From: Corynebacterium aurimucosum ATCC 700975
GTDB lineage: Bacteria > Actinomycetota > Actinomycetes > Mycobacteriales > Mycobacteriaceae
Assembly: GCF_000022905.1 (NCBI RefSeq)
Contig: NC_012590.1
Coordinates: 1,550,001-1,614,000 of the forward strand
Reading direction: 5' to 3'
DNA: 64,000 bases
The number at the start of each line of letters is the position of its first letter. Within the stretch, counting starts at the first letter, position 1. Shown here one piece after another: positions 9,906 to 18,664 of the stretch. The position numbers and the translations under genes are program-made. The notes beneath the pieces are model-generated. The model was given only the letters and a program-made list of their open reading frames with translations, ran no database searches and was not told the origin of the DNA.

Positions 9906-11315
9906 ATGACAATTAGCGTGACCGATATCTTCTCCATCGGCATCGGCCCTTCCTCCTCTCATACCGTCGGCCCCATGCGTGCCGCCAAGGCTTTCCTCGA
10001 GACACTGGATGAACACCCTGCAAAGGTCCACGTCGTGCTGCGCGGCTCGCTCTCTGCTACCGGCCGCGGCCACGCTACGGATCGCGCCGTAATTTTGGGG
10101 CTTGCTGGTTGGGACCCGCTGTCAGTACCGCTCGACGCCGAGCCGCGTGCTGATGCCTTCATCCCCAGCGAGGGCTCCATCTCGGGCCCTGCAGGCGATG
10201 TGCAGTACAGCATCGAGTTCAACAACGAGCCGGTGCCGGAGCACCCGAACTGCCTCATTTTCACCGCTTGGGACGAAGGTGGCTCCATCCTCGCCGAGAA
10301 CGCGGAATACTTCTCCGTCGGCGGCGGGTTCATCCTGTCCCGCGAGGAATTCAATGCCCAGCTTCAAACCGACTCCGGTGTACCGGCTGGTGTCGCCGCG
10401 GCAACTGCTGAGGACACCGTTCCTTATGAGTTCCAATCGGGTGAGCACCTGCTTCACCTGTGCGCGGCCAACGACATGGCCATTTGGGAGATCGTCGCCG
10501 CCAATGAGGCAGTCCTGCACCGCGAAGAAGGCGGGCTCGACTACGTCTACCAGCACCTCGACCTTGTGTGGGACATCATGCGCGAATGCGTGACCGAGGG
10601 AATTTCCACCAAGGGAATCTTGCCAGGTGGTCTCCGTGTCAACCGCCGTGCGCCGCAGATGTACCAGCAGTTGTTGGCCAAGCAGGACGACGAGTCCTGT
10701 GGCTTTTCTGCAATGGAATGGGTAAACCTCTACGCGCTCGCTGTCAACGAGCAGAATGCCGCCGGCGGCCGCGTCATTACTGCGCCGACGAATGGCGCCT
10801 GTGGCATCATCCCAGCGGTGCTCCATTATGCCCGCGACTTTATGGCGGACTTTACGCGAGCCGATGCCCGCCGCTACCTGCTCACTGCGGGTGCCGTGGG
10901 CATCATTATCAAGTCCAATGCCTCCATCTCCGGCGCCGAAGTGGGCTGCCAGGGTGAGGTAGGCTCTGCCTCCTCCATGGCGGCGGCCGGCATGGCTGAG
11001 CTGCTCGGTGCTACCCCGGAGCAGGTGGAAAACGCTGCCGAGATCGCTCTTGAGCATAACCTCGGCTTGACCTGCGACCCTGTCGGCGGGCTCGTGCAGA
11101 TCCCCTGCATCGAGCGCAACGCCATCGGCGCCGTCAAGTCCATCAACGCCGCTCGCCTGGCCCGCATGGGTGAGGGAACGCACCACGTCACCCTCGACAA
11201 CGCGGTGCGCACCATGGCCGAAACCGGACGCGACATGCTCTCCAAGTACAAGGAGACCTCGCTCGGCGGCCTAGCGAAGACGATGGGCTTCACCGTCTCC
11301 CAGGTGGAGTGCTAA
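9906..11315 (+). CDS. sdaA: L-serine ammonia-lyase (L-serine dehydratase), iron-sulfur type, single chain
   Basis: 469 residues. It converts L-serine to pyruvate and ammonia. The beta-like N-terminal domain ([31 protein letters not shown]) is fused to the alpha-like domain. The latter includes [42 protein letters not shown] and [19 protein letters not shown], whose cysteines are the expected [4Fe-4S] ligands. Its stop overlaps the stop of the convergent hisS by 4 bp. Confidence 0.97.
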   Translation: MTISVTDIFSIGIGPSSSHTVGPMRAAKAFLETLDEHPAKVHVVLRGSLSATGRGHATDRAVILGLAGWDPLSVPLDAEPRADAFIPSEGSISGPAGDVQYSIEFNNEPVPEHPNCLIFTAWDEGGSILAENAEYFSVGGGFILSREEFNAQLQTDSGVPAGVAAATAEDTVPYEFQSGEHLLHLCAANDMAIWEIVAANEAVLHREEGGLDYVYQHLDLVWDIMRECVTEGISTKGILPGGLRVNRRAPQMYQQLLAKQDDESCGFSAMEWVNLYALAVNEQNAAGGRVITAPTNGACGIIPAVLHYARDFMADFTRADARRYLLTAGAVGIIIKSNASISGAEVGCQGEVGSASSMAAAGMAELLGATPEQVENAAEIALEHNLGLTCDPVGGLVQIPCIERNAIGAVKSINAARLARMGEGTHHVTLDNAVRTMAETGRDMLSKYKETSLGGLAKTMGFTVSQVEC

Positions 11316-12589
11316 ACCAGCTGACGAAGCTGGTTGACGATGTCCCCAACGGGGACGTCGTGCTGCTCGTGTGCGCGTAGGTCCTTGAGCGCCACGGAGC
11401 CAGCCTCTAGCTCTTGGTCACCGAGGACGAGCGCGAAGCGGGCGTTGGCGCGGTCAGCGCCCTTCATCGCTCCCTTGAGGCCACGGTCACCGAAGGACAT
11501 ATCGGCAGAAATGCCGGCCTTGCGCAGGTCATTGATAATGCTGACCATTTTCTGCTTTGCCGCAGCGCCCAAGGCCACACCATAAACGGCTACACGCTCG
11601 TCGACGCCCTCGAGCTCCACGCCCTCGGCTTCCAGAGCCAAAACCGTGCGGTCCACGCCGAGGCCATAGCCAATGCCGGACAGCTCCTGCCCGCCGAGCT
11701 GAGCCATGAGCCCGTCGTAGCGGCCGCCGCCGCCAATGCCGGACTGCGCGCCGAGGCCATCGTGGACGAATTCGAAACAGGTCTTCGTGTAATAGTCGAG
11801 GCCGCGGACCATGCGCGGATTGATGGTATAGGGCACGCCCATGTCATCGAGCAGGCCAGTGACCGTCTCAAAGTGCTCACGGCACTCGGCATTGAGGTGG
11901 TCAAGCATCAAGGGGGCATCAACAAGCTGCTCTTGGACCTCCGGGCGCTTGTCATCGAGCACGCGCAGCGGGTTTAGCTCCGCGCGGGCCTTGGTTTCTT
12001 CGTCTAGATCCAGCTTGAACAGGAACTCCTGCAGCTTCTCACGGTAAGCTGGGCGGCAGTCGTGGTCACCCAAGCTGGTCAGCTCAAGGCGGAATTGGCT
12101 CAGGCCTAGGCTGCGGTAGGAGCGATCCGCCAAGGCAATGATCTCTGCGTCCAGCGCCGGATCATCCACGCCGATGGCCTCCACTCCAACCTGCTGCAGC
12201 TGGCGGTAGCGGCCCGCCTGCGGACGCTCGTAGCGGAAGAAGGGACCGAAATAGTTGAGCTTCACCGGAAGCTGGCCGCGGTCGAGGTTGTGTTCAATGA
12301 CCGCGCGCATGACACCCGCGGTGCCCTCTGGTCGCAGCGTCACGGAACGATCACCGCGATCGGCGAAGGTGTACATCTCCTTCGACACGACGTCCGTGGA
12401 CTCCCCCACGCCGCGGGCGAACAGCGACGTGTCCTCAAAGACGGGGAGTTCGATGTGTTGGAAGCCGGACAGGTGTGCCTGATGCACGAAGGCCTCACGG
12501 ACCTTGGCGAAGATGGCCGATTGCGGCGGGACGTAGTCCGGCACACCCTTAGGCGCGGACAGGGCTTTGAACTGCTTCTTATCACTCAC
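11312..12589 (-). CDS. hisS: Histidine--tRNA ligase
   Basis: 425 residues. A class II synthetase: motif 1 region [31 protein letters not shown], motif 2 [28 protein letters not shown], HisA motifs [13 protein letters not shown] and GGGGRYDGL, then a C-terminal anticodon-binding domain (VAVYGVALG...). The start is GTG at 12589 with AAAGGGC upstream. It follows the metallo-hydrolase gene by 5 nt, so it is in one transcript with tpx and that gene. Confidence 0.97.
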   Translation of the reverse strand: MSDKKQFKALSAPKGVPDYVPPQSAIFAKVREAFVHQAHLSGFQHIELPVFEDTSLFARGVGESTDVVSKEMYTFADRGDRSVTLRPEGTAGVMRAVIEHNLDRGQLPVKLNYFGPFFRYERPQAGRYRQLQQVGVEAIGVDDPALDAEIIALADRSYRSLGLSQFRLELTSLGDHDCRPAYREKLQEFLFKLDLDEETKARAELNPLRVLDDKRPEVQEQLVDAPLMLDHLNAECREHFETVTGLLDDMGVPYTINPRMVRGLDYYTKTCFEFVHDGLGAQSGIGGGGRYDGLMAQLGGQELSGIGYGLGVDRTVLALEAEGVELEGVDERVAVYGVALGAAAKQKMVSIINDLRKAGISADMSFGDRGLKGAMKGADRANARFALVLGDQELEAGSVALKDLRAHEQHDVPVGDIVNQLRQLV

Positions 12590-12594
12590 GCCCT

Positions 12595-13239
12595 TTAGAG
12601 TACATCCCCCGCTGCGCGTAGAAACGGATTAGTCGCGCGTTCGCGGCGCATGGTCGTCGTTGGGCCGTGCCCCGGCAAGATAGCAAGGGAGTCATCGAGC
12701 CCCCACACGGGACCGCGTAGCGAACGCTGCATCGCGGCGTGGTCGGAATGCGGCAAGTCAGTGCGCCCGATGGAGCCCTTAAACAGCACGTCGCCCGTCA
12801 GGGCAATCCCCTCAGCCACGAGGATGACGCATCCCGGCGAATGCCCTGGCGCATGGAGCAGATCGAATTCCAGGCCAACCAGACTCAACGTTTCTCCGCC
12901 GATCAAGTCGCGGCGGTCCGCTACCTGCTTCATGGAGGCAGCAGCAAAGAGCATCTGCGACTCGGGAGACACACCAGAGCCATCCACCAGCATGAACGCA
13001 TCATCCGGGTGGATGTAGACCGGTAGGTCAAACTCGGCGGCATCGCGCGTGTGATCAATGTGGCCGTGGGTAAGTACGACGGCCTCAAACTCCAAGGACT
13101 TCTCACGCGCGAGTTGCTCAAGCTTCTCGCGCGTGTGCATCCCTGGGTCCACGATGAACGCTCGGGAACCGTTAGCCACCACATACGTGTTGGTTTTATA
13201 AGGCCCAGCGGCGAAACCGTAGATTTCAGGAGCGCTCAT
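12595..13239 (-). CDS. MBL-fold metallo-hydrolase, glyoxalase II-like
   Basis: 214 residues. The zinc motif HGHIDHTRD (HxHxDH) is present, and the rest of the beta-lactamase fold is seen in [34 protein letters not shown] and [11 protein letters not shown]. Size and order fit the hydroxyacylglutathione-hydrolase-like family found upstream of hisS in corynebacteria. The substrate is unknown, since these bacteria use mycothiol. Its ATG overlaps the tpx stop by one base (TAATG). Confidence 0.9.
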   Translation of the reverse strand: MSAPEIYGFAAGPYKTNTYVVANGSRAFIVDPGMHTREKLEQLAREKSLEFEAVVLTHGHIDHTRDAAEFDLPVYIHPDDAFMLVDGSGVSPESQMLFAAASMKQVADRRDLIGGETLSLVGLEFDLLHAPGHSPGCVILVAEGIALTGDVLFKGSIGRTDLPHSDHAAMQRSLRGPVWGLDDSLAILPGHGPTTTMRRERATNPFLRAAGDVL

Positions 13240-13736
13240 TACTTGAGGGCCGCCAAAGCTGCGTCGTAGTCCGGCTCAGTCGTGACCTCCGGAACCAGCT
13301 CGGTGTAGGTCACCTTGTGATCCTCGTCGGTGACGATGACCGCGCGGGCGAACAAGCCCTTGAGCGGGGAGCCTTCCAGGACGAGACCGAGCTTATCGGC
13401 GAAATCAGAGCGGAAATCAGAAGCACTGACGACGTTCTCGATGCCTTCTGCAGCGCAGAAACGCTCCTGCGCGAAAGGAAGGTCGCGGGAGACGGACAGG
13501 ACAACGGTGTTCTCTAGACCAGCTGCCTCTTCGTTGAACTTACGCAGCTGTGCCGCGCACACACCAGTATCCACGGATGGGAAGCAGGACACCACCAAGC
13601 GCTTGCCTGCGAAGTCAGCGTTGGTCAACTCTGCCAAGTCGGTTCCCACGAGGGTGAAGTCCGGCAGGGCGTCACCAACCTTGGGAAGCTCTGCATTGGT
13701 TTCGACGGGTTTATTCTGAAAATTCGTTGTAGCCAT
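13239..13736 (-). CDS. tpx: Thiol peroxidase (atypical 2-Cys peroxiredoxin)
   Basis: 165 residues from ATG 13736 ([14 protein letters not shown]). The frame is open upstream but that part is the divergent promoter region. It reduces hydrogen and alkyl peroxides with thioredoxin. The peroxidatic Cys lies in [18 protein letters not shown] and the resolving Cys in [15 protein letters not shown], spaced as in Tpx. It is the first gene of tpx-hydrolase-hisS and divergent from the cyclophilin gene with 107 bp between starts. Confidence 0.95.
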   Translation of the reverse strand: MATTNFQNKPVETNAELPKVGDALPDFTLVGTDLAELTNADFAGKRLVVSCFPSVDTGVCAAQLRKFNEEAAGLENTVVLSVSRDLPFAQERFCAAEGIENVVSASDFRSDFADKLGLVLEGSPLKGLFARAVIVTDEDHKVTYTELVPEVTTEPDYDAALAALK

Positions 13737-13843
13737 GGCACCCAAGCGTACTGACCCTCGGGGCGGCTCGCCACGGTGCACAACGGTGCGGTTAGGATGA
13801 GTGGGTCGAAAGTTTGTGAACCACCACAGTGAAGGAAACATAA

Positions 13844-14704
13844 GTGTCTACTAACAGCCAGCGCTTGGATGATGCGCTCAATCAGCTCGATCGCGAGCTG
13901 AAGTCCCGTGACCGCAAACAAAAGAGCCGCCCGCTAGGCGTCGTTCTCATGGCCGCCGTGGTCATTATCACCCTCGTTGGCGGTATCTGGTTCCTGTCCA
14001 CGCGCTCGTCAGAGGAAGAAGAAATCCAGGCCGAAGAGAGCTCCGCTGCGAATACCACCACCGAAGCCCCCACTGCCGAGGCATTGAGCGGCAAGCGCGC
14101 TAAGCCCCTTGGTGAGACCGTCACCTGTGAATACCCGGAGTCTGGCGACGCTTCCCGTGAGGTCCCCACTCCGCAGGGCAAGGACATTCCCGCCAAGGGC
14201 GAGGTGACCGTCAACTTCGCCACCAAGCAAGGCGATATTGAAATGACTCTTGATCGCTCCCTGGCTCCGTGCACCGTCAACGCGATTACGGACATGATTT
14301 CGGCGAAGTATTACGACGACACCGTGTGCCACCGCATGACTGATGGCGGCATCTTCGTCCTGCAGTGCGGTGACCCGTCCGGTAAGGGTTCCGGCGGACC
14401 GGATTTCCAATTTGCCAACGAGTATCCCACTGATGAGGCTGACGACGCCGCAATGGCCCAGCCGGCTCTGTACCCGAAGGGTTCCATCGCCATGGCTAAC
14501 GCCGGCGAAGACACCAATGGTTCCCAGTTCTTCATTAACTACAAGGATTCGGAGCTTCCGCCTGCCTACACATACTTTGGCAACCTGACAGAGAAGGGCC
14601 AGAAGACCATCGACGCCATCGCCGCTAAGGGCGTCAAAGATGGGCAATCCGATGGTGAACCCGCTGAAGAGGTTCGCATTACTAAGGCCACCATCGAAAG
14701 CTAA
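13844..14704 (+). CDS. Membrane-anchored cyclophilin-type peptidyl-prolyl cis-trans isomerase
   Basis: 286 residues, GTG start at 13844 with GAAGGAAA upstream. A charged N-terminus ([13 protein letters not shown]) precedes a transmembrane helix ([21 protein letters not shown], about residues 27-47), then a Ser/Thr/Glu-rich linker. The extracytoplasmic cyclophilin domain follows ([28 protein letters not shown]...[10 protein letters not shown]...[15 protein letters not shown]...[16 protein letters not shown]). It probably folds proteins outside the membrane. Two Cys in the domain may form a disulfide. Confidence 0.93.
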   Translation: MSTNSQRLDDALNQLDRELKSRDRKQKSRPLGVVLMAAVVIITLVGGIWFLSTRSSEEEEIQAEESSAANTTTEAPTAEALSGKRAKPLGETVTCEYPESGDASREVPTPQGKDIPAKGEVTVNFATKQGDIEMTLDRSLAPCTVNAITDMISAKYYDDTVCHRMTDGGIFVLQCGDPSGKGSGGPDFQFANEYPTDEADDAAMAQPALYPKGSIAMANAGEDTNGSQFFINYKDSELPPAYTYFGNLTEKGQKTIDAIAAKGVKDGQSDGEPAEEVRITKATIES

Positions 14705-14728
14705 GTTTTACCCCCTTTACGGTGATCA

Positions 14729-14759
14729 GCCTCGCGCACGTTCAGTGAGCGGGGCTTTT
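14729..14759 (+). terminator. Intrinsic terminator after the cyclophilin gene
   Basis: GCCTCGC (14729-14735) pairs with GCGGGGC (14749-14755), including one wobble, and is followed by TTTT. The position, 24 nt after the stop, fits a terminator. Confidence 0.65.
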
Positions 14760-14921
14760 CCTTTCCCACCCCACACTATCCATCGTGAACTAAGAGTTTC
14801 TTAGCCTTGAGCTGTTCATTTAGCAAAGCATCCTTCGCCCGAAGGTGCCATATCGTGATAAACCCAGCTCACATGCGACAGCCAGCAGACCTTCAGACTC
14901 GTTGCTCAAATAATAGAACCC

Positions 14922-14950
14922 TTGCAAAACGCGCAATGCCTCAGTAGCAT
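14922..14950 (+). promoter_or_regulatory. Promoter of the small secreted protein pair
   Basis: -35 TTGCAA (14922-14927), 17-bp spacer, -10 TAGCAT (14945-14950). Transcription would start near 14957, giving a 35-nt leader with AAGGA before the ATG at 14993. Confidence 0.6.
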
Positions 14951-14992
14951 CTGTGAGGTCTTTGAAAATCCCGAGATACCTAAGGAACGAGA

Positions 14993-15343
14993 ATGAAGCT
15001 CTTCTCCCGTAAGGCACTTGTTGCTGCCGCTACCGCCGCTACCGTTTCCCTGTCCGGCGTGACCGTTGCTACCGCTGAGACCACCACCGACGACGCTCCT
15101 GTAGTTAACGACACCACCACCACCGACAACGGCGGCAACGACAAGGACAAGGATAAGGACAAGGATAAGGACAAGGATAAGGACAAGGAGTCTTCTTCCT
15201 CTTCTTCCTCCAATGACTCCAAGGGTTCCTCCATCTCCGACATGAGCCCAAAGGAGATCCGCGACTGGATCGCTGTCTTCACCGCCATCATCGGCGCTCT
15301 GGGCACTGTCTTCGCTTTCTACAACAAGAACTTCGCTAAGTAA
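14993..15343 (+). CDS. Small secreted protein with an Asp-Lys repeat, paralogue 1
   Basis: 116 residues, function not recognised. A clear Sec signal peptide (MKLFSRKALVAAATAATVSLSG...ATAE, cleavage near residue 28) precedes an acidic Thr/Asp stretch, eight Asp-Lys dipeptides, seven serines, and a C-terminal segment SPKEIRDWIAVFTAIIGALG followed by TVFAFYNKNFAK. Only the signal peptide and the C-terminal segment match the next gene; the middle is low complexity. The hydrophobic C-terminal helix suggests an envelope- or membrane-associated role (inference). Confidence 0.85.
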   Translation: MKLFSRKALVAAATAATVSLSGVTVATAETTTDDAPVVNDTTTTDNGGNDKDKDKDKDKDKDKDKESSSSSSSNDSKGSSISDMSPKEIRDWIAVFTAIIGALGTVFAFYNKNFAK

Positions 15344-15399
15344 GTCAGACCACATAAGTCTGGCATTCCGTTCACATTCGAATCAGATTAGGACACACC

Positions 15400-15654
15400 A
15401 TGAAGTTCTTCTCCCGTAAGTCCATCGTTGCTGCTGCTACCGCTGCAACCATCGCTTTCTCCGGTACCGCAGTTGCTTCCGCAGCTCCGGTTGAGGATGA
15501 CAGCTCCTCCAAGGCTTTCTTCGCCCTCTCCTCCGACGATGAGGGCAACATCAGCCCGAAGGAAATCCGCGAGTGGATTAAGGTCTTCACCTCCATCATC
15601 GGCGCCATGAATGACGCAATGCGTCTCGGCGACAAGATCGCTGGCACCAAGTAA
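15400..15654 (+). CDS. Small secreted protein, paralogue 2
   Basis: 84 residues, unknown function, starting 56 nt after paralogue 1. The signal peptide MKFFSRKSIVAAATAATIAFSG and the segment SPKEIREWIKVFTSIIGAM match paralogue 1 closely, but the Asp-Lys and Ser repeats are missing. The C-terminus is AMRLGDKIAGTK. It is a tandem duplication with divergence of the linker. AGGA lies about 7 nt before the ATG. A 5-bp hairpin (CAGAC/GTCTG, 15346-15362) lies in the gap and may tune distal expression. Confidence 0.83.
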   Translation: MKFFSRKSIVAAATAATIAFSGTAVASAAPVEDDSSSKAFFALSSDDEGNISPKEIREWIKVFTSIIGAMNDAMRLGDKIAGTK

Positions 15655-15670
15655 GCCACGATCGCCTCTA

Positions 15671-15710
15671 ATCTCCTCTTGCGCAATGCGCGTGAGAGGA
15701 GATTTTTCGT
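15671..15710 (+). terminator. Strong intrinsic terminator of the secreted protein pair
   Basis: ATCTCCTCT (15671-15679) and AGAGGAGAT (15695-15703) form a perfect 9-bp stem with a small inner GCGC-AAT-GCGC hairpin in the loop, followed by a T-rich tract. Confidence 0.85.
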
Positions 15711-15751
15711 TTTTCGTTCCGCCAGATACGACGGCGCAATAGACTCGGCGC

Positions 15752-15768
15752 GGCTTCTCTAAGAAGCC
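15752..15768 (-). terminator. Short hairpin at the end of the YetF-like gene
   Basis: GGCTTCT-CTA-AGAAGCC is a perfect 7-bp stem 12 nt beyond the stop codon of the minus-strand gene. The T-run is absent, so the assignment as a terminator is tentative. Confidence 0.45.
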
Positions 15769-15779
15769 AGAAACCCCTA

Positions 15780-16355
15780 CTAATTCTGCTCATCCACTTC
15801 CTCGATGCGCTCGGCGCCAAGGACATCCTTGAACACTGAAGCATCGACAAGCTGGCCTCGTCGGATGACGGAAATCTGGCCGGTTGGCTCCAGGATCATC
15901 AGTTGCACATCGCTGCGCCGGCCGAGGCCAACTTTACGCACGGCGGAGTTAATGTCTCTTTCAGTGATGTGGGCGAAACTCATATTGTCTTCCTGCAGCT
16001 GCCCCTTATAGACCAGCAATACCGGCTTGCGGTCAATAAACCGTGACCACGTCACCAATTGGCGGAATGTGCCGAAGGCGGCCTCCAAGAGCATGAGGGT
16101 AAACAGGCCAATGATGCCGGCGGCAAGCGTCGGCGGATTGCCCACAATAACGCGGCCCGAGACCGCACCAAACATAATGATGATGACAGCATCAGAGGCA
16201 GTGATGGACGTCAGAACGCGGCTGCCAAAGAGCTTGACCAACACCATGAAGGCCAGATAGATACCCAGCGTTGCAAGCATCACCAGGGGAATGCGGTGAG
16301 GCTCGATACCAAGTTGGTACATTGCCTCGCGTCCAAAAAGCCTCAGTGTATCCAC
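15780..16355 (-). CDS. YetF-like DUF421 membrane protein
   Basis: 191 residues. Three N-terminal hydrophobic helices (PLVMLATLGIYLAFMVLVKLFG, AVIIIMFGAVSGRVIV, LAAGIIGLFTLMLLEAAFG) are followed by a soluble domain containing RPxLLVYKGQLQEDNMSFAHITERDINSAVRKVG and ILEPTGQISVI. This is the architecture of YetF/DUF421 proteins. The family's biochemical role is unsettled. It stands alone between two hairpins. Confidence 0.88.
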   Translation of the reverse strand: MDTLRLFGREAMYQLGIEPHRIPLVMLATLGIYLAFMVLVKLFGSRVLTSITASDAVIIIMFGAVSGRVIVGNPPTLAAGIIGLFTLMLLEAAFGTFRQLVTWSRFIDRKPVLLVYKGQLQEDNMSFAHITERDINSAVRKVGLGRRSDVQLMILEPTGQISVIRRGQLVDASVFKDVLGAERIEEVDEQN

Positions 16356-16389
16356 AACCTCCTACCCTACCTTCCGCGAGATAAAGCTA

Positions 16390-16413
16390 AAGCCCGCACC
16401 GTAGTGCGGGCTT
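16390..16413 (-). terminator. Terminator of the 5'-nucleotidase gene
   Basis: AAGCCCGCAC and GTGCGGGCTT form a perfect 10-bp stem with a 4-nt loop. Read on the minus strand it is followed by TTTAGCTTT. It starts 15 nt after the stop codon. Confidence 0.8.
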
Positions 16414-16428
16414 GTGCGTCAAAAATGA

Positions 16429-18492
16429 CTAGATGTTGAACTGCTTGCGCAGCTGCTCAATCATCTGCTGAACCGGAGCTGGGAGCGCAGCAACCGGCAT
16501 GTTAATGGCACCGATAGCTGCTGCGACAGCAGCAGCAATTGCGGCAACGATACCTACGCTCAGGCCGATGGAGGAACCAGCATACTTAGCAGAGCCACCA
16601 TCCTGCGAGCCGTCATTGCCGCCAAGGGACAACGGAAGTACAGCCTCAGTACCAGCATCGGTGGTGATTACGAGGTTCTGCTCGCCAGTCTGGCCCTCCG
16701 GGATGGTGAGCTTGACGGTTGCGCGGCCGCGCTCACCGAAGCCCTTGTCCCCTTCCTGCGCAGAGTTATCAATGTCAGCCTCAGCCTTTGCATTACCAAG
16801 AGCAACGCTGACCTTCTTAGCCTGCGGCTCCTCTGCGTTGGAGTAGTTCAGGGAAGACAGGTCGATGGTGATTTCGTTGCCCGGCTTCACGTCGCCTTTG
16901 ATGTGAACACCAATCTGACTTTGGCCGGTGCGGACCTCAGCCTTATCGGACTTGATGTAGTCAATCATCGCCTGGGTGTCCATGTAACCAACATCGTTGC
17001 GATCCTTCAGTGCGCCCGCATTGAAGTAGCCATCGCCGCCCTTCTCGGTAGCGCTCGGAGCAAGGAAGGAAGACATCGCCACGGTGTAGTCCTTCTTCGG
17101 ATCGAGCGGCTCGCCGTTAATAGTCACGGCTTTAACGCGCTTGCCCTGCTCCGCCTTCTGGTCATAGACTACGGTGACGTTGTTGGACAGGCCCATAGCC
17201 AGTCGTGCGCGTTCGTTGCCCGGCTGCCACTGGTTCTCCAGGGCATTAATGAACTCCTGGCCAGAAACCGTACCGGTGATTACTTGGTTGCCGAAAGGCT
17301 GGACAGCGAAGATGTCCTTGTAGGTAACGTCGCCCGCCTTGAGGTCCGCGCGGACGCCGCCGGCATTCATGATGCCGAGGTCGATGTCCTTACCAATCTG
17401 CTGGGACAGTGCATAGCGCTGGCCGTCCGCAATGTAGTTATTGAGGGTGGACTCCACGCCGCGGTTGGAGCCCGGCTCGCCGCCCTCGTCGGAACCACGG
17501 AACATGGCCTGCTCGGTGATGGCGGCAACCTTGTTGCCCTCCTCGTCAGACTCGGCCTTGGCCTGAGCGACAATGTCAGCAACCGCTGGGTCGTCGGCAA
17601 GCTCCGCGGCATCAGCAGCGGTGTACTGCTTTAGCTCAATCTTGGTGATCTTCTTCTCGGCCTTGTCGAAGGTGATGTCGGCGTCATTAAGCAACTTGCC
17701 GTACTCGTGCCCCTGAGCCCACTGCAGCGGCAGTGCTCCTTCACGCTCGACCTCGCCCATGGTCTTCTGGTGGGTGTCACCGCCGAAGAGAATGTCAACA
17801 TCCTTGTTGAAGCCCTCGGCAAAGCCCTGTGCATCCTCGTGGAAGAGGGCGACGACCACATCGGCCTCGCCGGATTTCTTCAAACGGCTAGCTTCCTTAT
17901 TCGTAGCTTCTACCGGGTCAGTGAACTCAACGCCCGGGATGGAGGCGGCAGACACCTTGTACTTGGTGTTCTCGGTGACGGTACCGACGAAACCGACCTT
18001 AACGCCGTCGATTTCGCGGACTGCGGAGGCATCGAGCAGCGGTTTGCCGTCCTTGATCACGTTGGCACCCAGAATCGGGAATTCGGATTCGTTCGTGATG
18101 CGTCCGGTCAGGTCCTCGGTGCCCTTGTCGAACTCGTGGTTGCCCACCGCGGTCGCAGCCAGATCCATGGCGTTCAGGGCCTGGGTGGTGTACTTGTCAC
18201 CGGAGATAGCAGACACGAACGGAGAACCACCGACGTTATCGCCGGAGGAAGTCAATGCATATTCCTGGTCTTCGTTGACGTGCTTGATCAGAGCCGCCAT
18301 GCGTGCCGCACCGAGTTCAGACGGGTTACCGGAGCGATCGGTTGCTGGCTCGAGGTGGCCGTGGAAGTCGGTGAAGTTGGTGACGGAGAAAGTCACCTGG
18401 TCAGCTTCAGCGGCGAAAGCAGGTGCGCCGGAGACAGCAACGGCGGTAACGGTAGTGGCGGCCAACAGCTGGCCAAAGCGACGGAAGTTCAC
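16429..18492 (-). CDS. ushA: Secreted bifunctional UDP-sugar hydrolase/5'-nucleotidase, cell-wall or membrane anchored
   Basis: 687 residues. The signal peptide (MNFRRFGQLLAATTVTAVAVSGAPAFAAE) is followed by a metallophosphatase domain: NFTDFHGHLEP, SGDNVGGSPFVSA, VGNHEFDKGTEDL and FGGDTHQK carry the metal ligands. The 5'-nucleotidase C-domain follows (GIMNAGGVRADLKAGDVTYKDIFAVQPFGNQV). It ends with a beta-type region, a hydrophobic helix (AGSSIGLSVGIVAAIAAAVAAAIGAI) and a short basic tail, so it is probably anchored. It would liberate phosphate and nucleosides outside the cell. Confidence 0.93.
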   Translation of the reverse strand: MNFRRFGQLLAATTVTAVAVSGAPAFAAEADQVTFSVTNFTDFHGHLEPATDRSGNPSELGAARMAALIKHVNEDQEYALTSSGDNVGGSPFVSAISGDKYTTQALNAMDLAATAVGNHEFDKGTEDLTGRITNESEFPILGANVIKDGKPLLDASAVREIDGVKVGFVGTVTENTKYKVSAASIPGVEFTDPVEATNKEASRLKKSGEADVVVALFHEDAQGFAEGFNKDVDILFGGDTHQKTMGEVEREGALPLQWAQGHEYGKLLNDADITFDKAEKKITKIELKQYTAADAAELADDPAVADIVAQAKAESDEEGNKVAAITEQAMFRGSDEGGEPGSNRGVESTLNNYIADGQRYALSQQIGKDIDLGIMNAGGVRADLKAGDVTYKDIFAVQPFGNQVITGTVSGQEFINALENQWQPGNERARLAMGLSNNVTVVYDQKAEQGKRVKAVTINGEPLDPKKDYTVAMSSFLAPSATEKGGDGYFNAGALKDRNDVGYMDTQAMIDYIKSDKAEVRTGQSQIGVHIKGDVKPGNEITIDLSSLNYSNAEEPQAKKVSVALGNAKAEADIDNSAQEGDKGFGERGRATVKLTIPEGQTGEQNLVITTDAGTEAVLPLSLGGNDGSQDGGSAKYAGSSIGLSVGIVAAIAAAVAAAIGAINMPVAALPAPVQQMIEQLRKQFNI

Positions 18493-18664
18493 GTGGTTCT
18501 CCTGAGAATGAGAGGAATCTTGTCCACGTGTTTATAACGCATGCATCACGAAGGCGCAGCGCACGTTGAATCCGCCACCAGCGCGTTCATCAAAGATCTT
18601 TCCCAGTTTCACCCACGCGCAACCTTGAGTTCAGCCACGCACCCCCGAATCAGGGGTGGGAGGC

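Noticed and set aside
11312..11315. 4-bp tail-to-tail overlap of sdaA and hisS
   Set aside because: Overlapping stops of convergent genes are common in compact genomes and need no special mechanism.
18640..18658. CACCCC...GGGGTG hairpin as terminator of rel
   Set aside because: Only 6 bp, with no T-run on the minus strand; too weak to call.
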